Assembly: GCA_021156385.1 (NCBI GenBank)
Contig: JAJNDL010000025.1
Location: 1 to 12,976, forward strand
DNA: 12,976 bases
Source: Moraxellaceae bacterium
Lineage (GTDB): Bacteria > Pseudomonadota > Gammaproteobacteria > Pseudomonadales > Moraxellaceae
Direction of reading: 5' to 3'
The notes beneath the pieces are model-generated. The model was not told the origin of the DNA and did no database searches. It saw only the letters and a list, made by a program, of their open reading frames with translations. A program made the position numbers and the translations under genes. Positions within the stretch are counted from its first letter, which is position 1, and each line of letters begins with the position of its first letter. Positions 1 through 6,376 of this stretch are shown here, piece by piece.

Positions 1-1811
1 CCGCCGGCGCCGACCGTGGAATTGAAGAGCAGCACGTCCGGGTCCTGCGCCACGATGGCCGCGGCCTGGCGCTGGCGCGCCACCATGCTGGCGAAAGACG
101 AATCCTGCGCGCCTTCGGTGAAAGCGATGATCTGGCCGGTGTCGCCGCCTGGCAGGAAGTCCTTGCTGGTCTGCGTGTAGAGGAGGGCGGTCAGCGCGAT
201 GGTGCCGAGGAAGACGCCCATGACCAGACGCGGACGCGCCAGCGTCCAGTCGAGCGACTGTCCGTAGGCGCCTTGCAGGCGGTGGAACCGGGCCTCGGTC
301 CAGTCGAAGAAGCGCGAAGGCTTCTGCTCGGCATGCGGCTTCAGGTAGCGACTGCAGAGCATGGGCGTCAGCGTCAGCGACACAATGCCGGACACGACGA
401 TGGCCGCGCAGATGGTGACGGCGAATTCGTGCAGCAGCCGGCCGACGATGCCGCCCATGAACAGCACGGGAATGAACACCGCTGCCAGCGACAGCGTCAT
501 CGACACGATGGTGAAGCCGATCTCGCGCGAGCCCCTGAGCGCGGCCTGCCAGGGACGCTCGCCGGCCTCGATGTGGCGCACGATGTTTTCCTGCATGACG
601 ATGGCGTCGTCCACCACGAAGCCGACCGCCAGCGTGAGCGCGAGCAGGGTAAGGTTGTTCAGGCTGAAGCCCATCGCATGCATCACGGCGAAGGTGCCAA
701 TGATCGAGATGGGCAGGGCCAGTGCCGGGATCAGCGTCGCGTACAGGTTGCGCAGGAAGAGCAGGATCACCAGCACGACCAGGAAGGCGGCCAGCAGCAG
801 CGTGAACTGCACGTCGTGGATGGAGTGGTAGATGGACTGGCTGCGGTCGAAGAGCACCTTCAGCTCGATGCCGGCGGGCAGCGATTCCTGGAACTTGGGC
901 AGGACCTCGCGGATGGCGGCCACTGTGGCGACGGTGTTGGCGCCCGGCTGGCGCTGGATGGCAAGGGTGATGGCGCGCTTGTCCACCAGCCAGGTGGCAA
1001 CCTTGTTGTTCTCGACACTGTCGATCACCGTCGCCACGTCCTCGAGCCGCACGGGCGCGCCGTTGCGCCAGGCCACCACGACCGGACGGTACTCGACGGC
1101 TTTTTCCAGCTGGCCTTTCGTGCGGATCGCAATGGTCTGCGCGGCGCCTTCGAAGCTGCCTACCGGCTGGTTCACGTTGGCGGCGCTGATGGCCCGTTGC
1201 AGCTCGTCGATGCCCAGGTTGCGGGCCGCGAGTCTCTCGGGGTCGGCCTGGATACGCACGGCGGGCTTCTGCGAACCAAACACGTTCACCTGCGCCACGC
1301 CCGGCAGTGTCGAGAGTTGCTGTGCGAGCTGGGTTTCGGCGTACTCGTTGACCAGCGTGATTGGCAGCGTCTCCGAATACATGGAGATGAAGAACACGGG
1401 CGAGTCGGCCGGATTGACCTTGCGCAGCGACGGTGGCGAGGGCATGCCCGACGGCAGGCGGCGCGAGGCGGCGGAGATCGCGGCCTGCACGTCCTGGGCG
1501 GCGGCATCGATGTCGCGGTCGAGGTCGAACTGCAGCGTGATGCGCGTGCTGCCCTGCGAACTCACCGAACTCATCGAGTCGACGCCGGAGATGGTGGCGA
1601 ACTGGCCTTCCAGCGGAGTGGCCACCGCCGCCGCCATCGTCTCCGGCGAGGCGCCGGGAAGGCTGGCGGTCACGGAGATGGTAGGAAAGTCGACGTTGGG
1701 CAGCTCGCTGACCGGCAGCAGGCGATACGCCGCCAGCCCGAAAATGATGAACGCTGCCATCAGCAGCGTCGTCATGACCGGGCGGCGGATGCACAGTTCG
1801 GAAATGTTCAT
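1..1811 (-). CDS. RND multidrug efflux transporter, MdtB/MdtC-like (HAE-1), N-terminal part
   Basis: Inner-membrane, proton-driven pump subunit of a tripartite efflux complex. The reading frame starts at the ATG whose first base is 1811 and stays open to the left edge, so about 603 residues are present and the C-terminal ~40% is missing. The N-terminus (MNISELCIRRPVMTTLLMAA) is the usual RND first helix. Porter-domain stretches such as FPTISVTASLPGASPETMA and LPSGMPSPPSLRKVNPADSP match the MdtB/MdtC type closely. After about residue 333 come hydrophobic helices, and the proton-relay pair Asp401-Asp402 lies in the helix reading VGFVVDDAIVMQENI. The start overlaps the adaptor stop as ATGA, so translation is probably coupled. 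Substrates cannot be told from sequence. The family call is firm; the MdtB/C subtype is likely. No outer-membrane TolC-type partner is visible, but one could lie beyond the edge. Confidence 0.95.
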   Translation of the reverse strand, partial: MNISELCIRRPVMTTLLMAAFIIFGLAAYRLLPVSELPNVDFPTISVTASLPGASPETMAAAVATPLEGQFATISGVDSMSSVSSQGSTRITLQFDLDRDIDAAAQDVQAAISAASRRLPSGMPSPPSLRKVNPADSPVFFISMYSETLPITLVNEYAETQLAQQLSTLPGVAQVNVFGSQKPAVRIQADPERLAARNLGIDELQRAISAANVNQPVGSFEGAAQTIAIRTKGQLEKAVEYRPVVVAWRNGAPVRLEDVATVIDSVENNKVATWLVDKRAITLAIQRQPGANTVATVAAIREVLPKFQESLPAGIELKVLFDRSQSIYHSIHDVQFTLLLAAFLVVLVILLFLRNLYATLIPALALPISIIGTFAVMHAMGFSLNNLTLLALTLAVGFVVDDAIVMQENIVRHIEAGERPWQAALRGSREIGFTIVSMTLSLAAVFIPVLFMGGIVGRLLHEFAVTICAAIVVSGIVSLTLTPMLCSRYLKPHAEQKPSRFFDWTEARFHRLQGAYGQSLDWTLARPRLVMGVFLGTIALTALLYTQTSKDFLPGGDTGQIIAFTEGAQDSSFASMVARQRQAAAIVAQDPDVLLFNSTVGAG

Positions 1812-2929
1812 GGCTGGGCGCCCTGCACCTTCACGGTGGCGCCCGGCGTCAGGCGCAGGTGGCCGTCGACGACGACGCGCTCGCCGGCGGTGAGGCCGGC
1901 GGCAATGGCGGCGATGTCGCTGCGCTGGTCGCTGACCTGCACCGGCCGCAGCCTGGCCTTCTGCTCCGCATCGATGACATAGACCGTGGCCTTTTCACCG
2001 TCCTGCTGCAGTGCGGCGACGGGGATGGTGATGGCTCCCTTCAGCGTGTCCAGCGCCAGGGATACCCGCACCAGGGCGCCCGGGGTCAGGCGATCGTCCC
2101 TGTTGGGAAAGGTGGCTTTCACCTGGATGGTGCCGCTGGCCGGATCGACCGTGTTGTCGATGAAGTCGGCGAAGCCTTCGGCGCGCAGTGCGGCATCGTT
2201 GTCGGCGGTGATGAGCACCGGCATGCGCCGGCCCTCGCGCAGCGGCTGCAGCTGGCCGAGGAACTTCTCCGGCACGGCGAAGGCGACTTGCACCGGGCGC
2301 ACACGGTTGATCACGGCGAGCACGGTGTCGTTGACGCGCACGGCCGTGCCCGGCGACACCAGGCGTGCGCCGATGCGACCCTCGAAGGGGGCGCGGACCA
2401 CGCTGTAGGAAAGCTGCAGGCGGGCGTTCTCGACGGCGGCGCGCGCACTCTTCACGGCAGCGGACAGCGAGGCGACATTGGTACGGGAAGCGCGCAGCAT
2501 GTCGTCCGAGACGTAATTCTTCTCCTTGAGCTTCTCGTTGCGGTCGAACTCGGTGCGCGCATTGGCGAGCTGTGCCTCGTCGCGGGCCAGCGTGGCCTCG
2601 GCCTGTGTCAGCCGCGCTTTCAATTCGGCGGCGTCGAGACGGATGAGCACGTCGCCGGCCTTTACCGGGCGGCCCTCCTGCATCAGCACCTGCTCGACCT
2701 GGCCGTCCACGCGGGCCCGCAGCGTTACCGTTTCGGAAGGCTGCACGCGGCCCATGGTCGTGAACGTCAATGGATAATCCTGCGCGATAGCCTGGGTGAC
2801 GCGCACCGGCACGCTCTGCGGTTTCTTGCCGGCGTTCTCGTCATCCGGCCACAGTGCCCGCACGAGAGCAGCCGCAGCGAGCAGCACGATGAGGGCGACA
2901 GAAAGCCGGCGTTTGGCGCTTGGGGTCAT
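1808..2929 (-). CDS. RND efflux periplasmic adaptor (membrane fusion protein, HlyD/MdtA-like)
   Basis: A 373-residue periplasmic adaptor linking the RND pump to an outer-membrane channel. One N-terminal membrane anchor (about residues 9-26, LSVALIVLLAAAALVRAL) has no lipobox cysteine, so it is an uncleaved anchor or signal rather than a lipoprotein. Next come the first half of the lipoyl/barrel-sandwich domain (about 60-97, with GRVQPSETVTLRARVDGQV), an alpha-hairpin coiled coil (about 98-165), the second lipoyl half (SYSVVRAPFEGRIGARLVSPG), a beta-barrel (about 210-290) and the membrane-proximal domain with the typical IPVAAL segment. Length and domain order are normal for the family. Its stop overlaps the transporter start by 4 bases. 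The start is supported by GGAAAGGA nine bases upstream. Confidence 0.95.
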   Translation of the reverse strand: MTPSAKRRLSVALIVLLAAAALVRALWPDDENAGKKPQSVPVRVTQAIAQDYPLTFTTMGRVQPSETVTLRARVDGQVEQVLMQEGRPVKAGDVLIRLDAAELKARLTQAEATLARDEAQLANARTEFDRNEKLKEKNYVSDDMLRASRTNVASLSAAVKSARAAVENARLQLSYSVVRAPFEGRIGARLVSPGTAVRVNDTVLAVINRVRPVQVAFAVPEKFLGQLQPLREGRRMPVLITADNDAALRAEGFADFIDNTVDPASGTIQVKATFPNRDDRLTPGALVRVSLALDTLKGAITIPVAALQQDGEKATVYVIDAEQKARLRPVQVSDQRSDIAAIAAGLTAGERVVVDGHLRLTPGATVKVQGAQP

Positions 2930-2938
2930 CGATGCGTG

Positions 2939-2946
2939 TCCTTTCC
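2939..2946 (-). promoter_or_regulatory. Ribosome binding site of the efflux adaptor
   Basis: The minus strand reads GGAAAGGA nine bases before the ATG at 2929. This fixes the adaptor start. Confidence 0.7.
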
Positions 2947-3007
2947 GATGGGGCAGCCGGGGATGGCCGTCCGACTGAATGGGCTGGCCGACTTTAGCGT
3001 GAATGCT

Positions 3008-3041
3008 GTTTCAAACATAAGGCGTTTGCAGGTGTACAAAC
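3008..3041. promoter_or_regulatory. Clustered GTTT/AAAC palindromes, candidate repressor operator
   Basis: Two adjacent dyads lie about 80 bases upstream of the efflux adaptor. The first, GTTTCAAAC, is at 3008-3016. The second, GTTTGCAGGTGTACAAAC, is at 3024-3041 and has the form GTTTGnA-n4-TnCAAAC. The intervening CAAAC...GTTTG forms a third, overlapping dyad. An 18-bp interrupted palindrome upstream of an RND operon resembles TetR/AcrR-type operators. No regulator gene is present in the window, and I found no convincing -35/-10 pair here. The symmetry is visible; the function is inferred. Confidence 0.4.
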
Positions 3042-3121
3042 CCCGAGGCAAATAGGGAGTAAAGCGGAGGGACTGCTGCGCGGACGCTCAAGCAGAATCG
3101 GCCGGGCGTGCCGGCATCCCG

Positions 3122-3135
3122 GCGGTTTCAACCGC
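3122..3135. repeat. Perfect short inverted repeat GCGGTTTCAACCGC
   Basis: Six-base arms around a two-base centre, nested in a wider CCGGC...GCCGG pairing, about 42 bases upstream of the DUF4124-like gene. It could be a regulator site or a structure in the 5' leader. It is not followed by a T-run, so it is not an intrinsic terminator. Confidence 0.4.
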
Positions 3136-3164
3136 AACGCCGGCATATGCAACGAGTAAAGACC

Positions 3165-3170
3165 GGAGGA
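3165..3170 (+). promoter_or_regulatory. Ribosome binding site deciding the start at 3177
   Basis: A strong GGAGGA lies six bases before the ATG at 3177. It favours this start over the in-frame upstream GTG at 3108 and ATG at 3147, because the protein then begins directly with a signal peptide. Confidence 0.75.
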
Positions 3171-3176
3171 GCGGTG

Positions 3177-3554
3177 ATGGGCAAATGGATTGCCATGCTT
3201 TTGCTGGCGGCTGGCACGGCAACGGCCGATAGCGTGATCAAGTGTGTCGACGCATCCGGCCGGATCACCTGGACGAATGTCGCGTGCCCGTCCGGGGACT
3301 CGGCAACCCGGGTGCAGGTACAGGCAGCCGTGACCGACAGCAGCGGACTGCGGGACTGGGCCAAGCGCAATCCGGCCAAGCCCGTGGCAGTGGTCAAGGC
3401 CCCGGCCCAGAAGCCTCAGAAATTCATCGATCCCGTCGAGTGCGGCAATGCCCGTCGGGCCCATGCCTTCGAGCTGGGCTCGCGCCTCCGCAAGGCGGAC
3501 CAGGTGGCGTATCGACGCAAGGAGGTGTGCAGGGCTTGTGGCGAGTGCCCGTGA
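3177..3554 (+). CDS. Small exported DUF4124-like protein
   Basis: A 125-residue protein with a clear Sec signal peptide (MGKWIAMLLLAAGTATA, predicted cut before Asp18), so probably periplasmic. The mature N-terminus (VIKCVDASGRITWTNVACPS) has the Lys-x-x-Asp-x-x-Gly-x-x-x-Trp/Tyr-x-x pattern typical of DUF4124 proteins, common in beta- and gammaproteobacteria and of unknown function. Cysteines at 23 and 37 may form a disulfide. The tail has Cys89 and a dense CRACGEC motif (Cys118, 121, 124) that could form disulfides or bind metal. The gene stands alone, converges on the tRNA gene, and is divergent from the efflux operon. The export call is firm. The DUF4124 call is by resemblance, and no cellular role can be assigned. 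Confidence 0.8.
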   Translation: MGKWIAMLLLAAGTATADSVIKCVDASGRITWTNVACPSGDSATRVQVQAAVTDSSGLRDWAKRNPAKPVAVVKAPAQKPQKFIDPVECGNARRAHAFELGSRLRKADQVAYRRKEVCRACGECP

Positions 3555-3561
3555 GGACGGC

Positions 3562-3635
3562 TGCCGAAGGCGGGATTCGAACCCACGACCCCTGCCTTCG
3601 GAGGGCAGTACTCTATCCAGCTGAGCTACTGGCGC
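3562..3635 (-). tRNA. tRNA-Arg (anticodon CCG), with imperfect acceptor stem
   Basis: Read on the minus strand, a 74-nt cloverleaf can be folded: D-arm GCTC/GAGT, anticodon stem CTGCC/GGCAG with loop CTCCGAA (anticodon CCG, reading CGG), a five-base variable region, and T-arm GTGGG-TTCGAAT-CCCGC. The acceptor is odd: the 5' strand GCGCCAG faces CTTCGGC, and pairs 3-70, 4-69 and 5-68 (G-G, C-C, C-T) do not form. No CCA is encoded after the discriminator A (GCC follows). An intact partner would read CTGGCGC. The 3' strand actually present looks like the end of another tRNA species. The gene is therefore either a tRNA with a damaged or replaced 3' end or a pseudogene. It has a good promoter upstream. 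Confidence 0.8.
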
Positions 3636-3671
3636 ATGGCGGCCGGGACAGCGAATGCCCGGCGGCGGCGC

Positions 3672-3700
3672 ATCATACCTAGGCTGGCCGGGGACGTCCA
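3672..3700 (-). promoter_or_regulatory. Sigma-70-type promoter of the tRNA-Arg gene
   Basis: On the minus strand, TGGACG (3695-3700) and TATGAT (3672-3677) are separated by exactly 17 bases. A GC-rich discriminator (GCGCCGCC) follows, as is common at stable-RNA promoters under stringent control. The expected start is near 3665, about 30 bases before the tRNA. Confidence 0.6.
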
Positions 3701-3723
3701 TGCGCGGCCCGGCGGAGGCCGCT

Positions 3724-4428
3724 CTAGCGCAGATGCTCTTCAAAGTAAGTGTCCAGTTCGCCTTCATATTGGTCCAGCGAGTAGAGCGTGTCGGCCGCCA
3801 GCAGGTCGAGCAGGATGATGCCGTTGACGCTGGAGTCTACGTCGGCCGCTGCGCGCAGGCGCTCTGCCATGCCGAGATTGACGAGGCGGAGATGCCGGTA
3901 CAGCTCGCGCAGGCCGTTGAGCTCCCAGTCCGCTTCAAGTCCGCGCTGTCCGCGCAGGTATTGCGCAAGGAGATATGTGCCCAGTGACCGGTAAATGGTT
4001 TCATGAGAGGTACTGAAGGGCCAGTGAAACCAGGCCATGGCCTTGAACCGCGCGGTGTGCGGACAGCCGGACGTGGCGCTGATGGCACCGAGCAGCGACC
4101 CCGCCGCGCGCTGTACGGTGGTCGACTGTCGGATCTCGCGACCGCGCCAGGTGACCACCACATCCACGGCCTCGAAGGAGGCGATGTCGGCCAGCATGTT
4201 GACCGGCTCCACGAGCGCTGCCGCAAAGGGACATTGCGGCGACGAATCGGAGCTGAGCGGACAGTGCCGGCATTTATGGAAATCGAGACGCGTCCATTCG
4301 GCGGGCACTGCTTCCTTGCGATCCGTCGGCTCGATCGGCCGCAGGTAGACTTTGTGCTCGCCAACACGCTTGTTGTTAAAAAAGAATCGGTATTCGATTA
4401 CGGAGTCATCCGTACTGCTATCACTCAT
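3724..4428 (-). CDS. Uncharacterised protein with four conserved-looking cysteines (possibly DUF6901-like)
   Basis: A 234-residue soluble protein with no signal peptide or membrane helix; I cannot assign a function. A basic, beta-rich N-terminal part (about 1-50) is followed by HKCRHCPL (Cys53, Cys56), CPFAA (Cys66) and GCPH (Cys122, His124), which together could bind Zn or an iron-sulfur centre. The helical C-terminal half includes FHWPFSTSHETIYRSLGTYL and LRLVNLGMAERLR and ends in an acidic tail. This layout recalls proteins grouped as DUF6901, but that is from memory and tentative. The gene is divergent from the signalling block and shares a 152-base AT-rich region with it, which hints at co-regulation. 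The ATG at 4428 has only a weak Shine-Dalgarno. Its downstream end lies 88 bases before the tRNA gene. Confidence 0.75.
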   Translation of the reverse strand: MSDSSTDDSVIEYRFFFNNKRVGEHKVYLRPIEPTDRKEAVPAEWTRLDFHKCRHCPLSSDSSPQCPFAAALVEPVNMLADIASFEAVDVVVTWRGREIRQSTTVQRAAGSLLGAISATSGCPHTARFKAMAWFHWPFSTSHETIYRSLGTYLLAQYLRGQRGLEADWELNGLRELYRHLRLVNLGMAERLRAAADVDSSVNGIILLDLLAADTLYSLDQYEGELDTYFEEHLR

Positions 4429-4580
4429 AATAATTGCCGTCTTACTTATAATTTTAGTGAATTAGTGCTGCTGGTTATCTGGAAGATTACTTAACGATTA
4501 GGGATTGATCGTAGTGGTGTGTGGTCTTCGTACAGGAAGACTAGTCAGTAGCGAACTAGAAGTAAATTATCGAGCTATAA
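4429..4580. promoter_or_regulatory. AT-rich divergent intergenic region
   Basis: This region separates the minus-strand unknown gene from the plus-strand signalling block and is visibly richer in A/T than its surroundings, especially 4429-4500. It holds a perfect plus-strand -10 hexamer TATAAT at 4447-4452 without a recognisable -35, two copies of TTACTTA (4442-4448 and 4487-4493), the palindrome GACTAGTC (4539-4546) and a hairpin (entered separately). The promoters of both transcription units should lie here, but I cannot place either with confidence. An activator-dependent or alternative-sigma promoter is possible. Confidence 0.5.
4524..4541. repeat. Inverted repeat GTCTTC-n6-GAAGAC
   Basis: Six-base perfect arms with a six-base centre, 40 bases upstream of the first histidine kinase start. 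It could be an operator or a 5'-leader hairpin. No T-run follows, so it is not an intrinsic terminator. Confidence 0.4.
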
Positions 4581-5840
4581 ATGGATTCGGTCTTCCTAGA
4601 TCTGATCGGTACGTTCAGTGAGCGCACCGATATCGGCGTAGTCGTCTTCGACCGCACCCTGCAAATCCGGTTCTGCAATGCCTTCGTCACGCGCTTGCTC
4701 GGCAGGCCCCTGCACGAGTTGCAGCACCGCGCCGTTGGTGAAGCCTTTCCGGATGCCGACACCGGTCGCCTGCGCGAACTCGTGGCGCAGATGGCGCCGG
4801 GCAACCCCGCTCTGCGTACGGAGTCATCGGTCCCGCTGCAGTTTGGCGTGTACGGTGACGATGTACGCGAGCGGCATCTGCAAAGCACGCTGATCGCGCC
4901 CTGTGTTGCCGTCGATGAAACCTGTTATGTCGTCTTCCTGTGCGAAGCGGCCGATACGCTCGGCCTGCAAGGTCAGCGGTCTTCCGGCCAGCTGGACGGC
5001 ATCGACAGCCGCGTGCTGCAGACGGAGAAGATGGCCGCCATCGGCCAGCTTGCAGCCGGCGTGGCGCACGAGATCAACAACCCCGTCGGCTACGTGTTTT
5101 CCAATCTGAAGGCCCTGAGCGGCTATGTGCAGGACCTCACCCGCATTGCCGACGCGGTGGATGCGGCGAGCAGCCTCGACCAGCTGCGCGAGCTGAAGCA
5201 GAGCCTGGACTACGACTACATCCGCAACGACGTGGAGGCGCTTGTCAGGGAGTCCGAGGACGGCATCGACCGCATCAAGCGGATCATCGGTGCGCTCAAG
5301 GATTTTTCCCGCAGCGACGAGGAAGAAATGCAGGTCGCCGACCTGCACCGGGGCATCGACACCACGCTCAACATCGTCAACAACGAGCTCAAGTACAAGG
5401 CGGAAGTCGTCAAGGAGTACGGTGAGCTGCCCGTCGTCGAGTGCATTCCTTCGCAGATCAACCAGGTCGTCATGAATCTGCTGGTCAATGCCGCGCAGGC
5501 AATCGAAGGGTTCGGCCGCATCACACTGCGCAGCCGGCAGGAAGGCGAGTGGGTGTGGCTGGAAATCGAGGACAACGGCCCGGGCATGACGCCCGAGGTG
5601 ATCAACCGCATCTTCGAGCCGTTCTTCACCACCAAGCCGGTCGGCAAGGGCACGGGCCTCGGCCTCGCGCTTTCCTACAATATCGTGCAGAAACACCACG
5701 GCCGTCTCGAAGTGGCGAGCGAACCGGGCCGCGGCAGCCGTTTCCGCCTCTGGTTGCCGATCCGGCAGGCCGGCGGCGTCATGCTGGCTGGCGCGGCCTC
5801 CGGTAGCGGTGAAGCCCATGCCGTGTGGAGAGAACAATGA
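4581..5840 (+). CDS. Soluble PAS-domain sensor histidine kinase
   Basis: A 419-residue cytoplasmic kinase with no membrane segment. Residues 1-125 form a PAS-like sensor (VVVFDRTLQIRFCNAFVTRLLGRP). A linker leads to a HisKA domain with the phospho-acceptor His163 in GVAHEINNPVG. A long helical insert (about 180-240) precedes the ATPase domain: N-box NQVVMNLLVNAAQAI (294-308), G1 DNGPGM (331-336), F-box FEPFFTTKP and G2 GKGTGLGL. All boxes are intact, so activity is expected. The HEINNP H-box is typical of the HPK4-like/NtrB-related group. A stop codon directly before the ATG makes this the first possible start, yet the Shine-Dalgarno is very weak. The stop overlaps the next gene by ATGA, so the response regulator at 5837 is the probable partner. 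The signal sensed is unknown. Confidence 0.93.
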   Translation: MDSVFLDLIGTFSERTDIGVVVFDRTLQIRFCNAFVTRLLGRPLHELQHRAVGEAFPDADTGRLRELVAQMAPGNPALRTESSVPLQFGVYGDDVRERHLQSTLIAPCVAVDETCYVVFLCEAADTLGLQGQRSSGQLDGIDSRVLQTEKMAAIGQLAAGVAHEINNPVGYVFSNLKALSGYVQDLTRIADAVDAASSLDQLRELKQSLDYDYIRNDVEALVRESEDGIDRIKRIIGALKDFSRSDEEEMQVADLHRGIDTTLNIVNNELKYKAEVVKEYGELPVVECIPSQINQVVMNLLVNAAQAIEGFGRITLRSRQEGEWVWLEIEDNGPGMTPEVINRIFEPFFTTKPVGKGTGLGLALSYNIVQKHHGRLEVASEPGRGSRFRLWLPIRQAGGVMLAGAASGSGEAHAVWREQ

Positions 5841-6370
5841 TCAAGATTCAGTTGGTAGACGACGAGCAGAACATCCTCAATGCCCTGCAGCGTGTGTTGC
5901 GCCGTCACAAATGGACGGTGCGCGCCTTCAACAATCCGCAGGAGGCGCTGGATGATCTGTCACAGAACGAGTATGCCGTCATCATCTCGGACTACCAGAT
6001 GCCCGGTCTCGACGGCGTGACCTACCTGCAGTTTGCCAAGCAGTGCCAGCCGCATGCCATGCGCATGATCCTGAGCGCGCACGGCGACCGCGATTCCATG
6101 ATGCATGCGATCAATCGCGCCGAAATCTACCGTTTCCTGTCCAAGCCCTGGGAGGATTACGAACTCGAGGCCACCCTGCGCTCCGCCATCGACCTGTACA
6201 TGCTGCGCTTCGAGAACCAGCGCCTGCTCGAGCAGGTGCGCTCGCAGCAGACCGTGCTGCTGCGTCAGCAGCAGGAACTGCTGCGGCTGGAAACCGAGAA
6301 CCCCGGCCTGACCCGGGTGCACCGGGATGACGACGGAGCCGTGCTGATCGAAGGCTTCGAGGACGAGTAA
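5837..6370 (+). CDS. Single-domain response regulator, HupR/RpfG-like receiver with helical tail
   Basis: A 177-residue protein. The receiver occupies about 1-125, with acidic pair Asp8-Asp9, phospho-acceptor Asp52 (IISDYQMPG), Ser80 (MILSAHG) and Lys103 in FLSKPWEDYEL. The Lys-Pro-Trp signature is that of HupR/RpfG-type receivers. The remainder is a Gln/Leu-rich coiled coil (about 120-150) and an acidic tail, with no DNA-binding or enzymatic output domain, so it probably acts through protein contacts. The ATG at 5837 is preferred over an in-frame GTG at 5825 because GGAG (5827-5830) sits at proper distance and the ATG overlaps the kinase stop. The next gene, the MglA-like GTPase, starts 7 bases downstream and is one plausible target. 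Confidence 0.9.
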   Translation: MIKIQLVDDEQNILNALQRVLRRHKWTVRAFNNPQEALDDLSQNEYAVIISDYQMPGLDGVTYLQFAKQCQPHAMRMILSAHGDRDSMMHAINRAEIYRFLSKPWEDYELEATLRSAIDLYMLRFENQRLLEQVRSQQTVLLRQQQELLRLETENPGLTRVHRDDDGAVLIEGFEDE

Positions 6371-6376
6371 GCAGTC

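Noticed and set aside
273..1982. Long plus-strand open frame (569 codons) opposite the efflux genes
   Set aside because: It lies antisense to strongly recognisable RND and adaptor genes; its product is Arg/His/Gln-rich low-complexity sequence typical of shadow frames in GC-rich DNA.
3562..3635. tRNA 3' end as an attachment site of an integrated element
   Set aside because: No integrase gene and no second copy of the tRNA 3' end were seen in the window, so an att site cannot be supported here.
2994..3767. Minus-strand open frame of 257 codons spanning the tRNA
   Set aside because: It contains the well-known translated-tRNA artefact (VAQLDRVLPSEGRGRGFES) and overlaps the DUF4124-like gene and the tRNA.
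4824..5837. Minus-strand open frame of 337 codons opposite the first kinase
   Set aside because: Antisense to an intact histidine kinase with all catalytic boxes; no recognisable domain.
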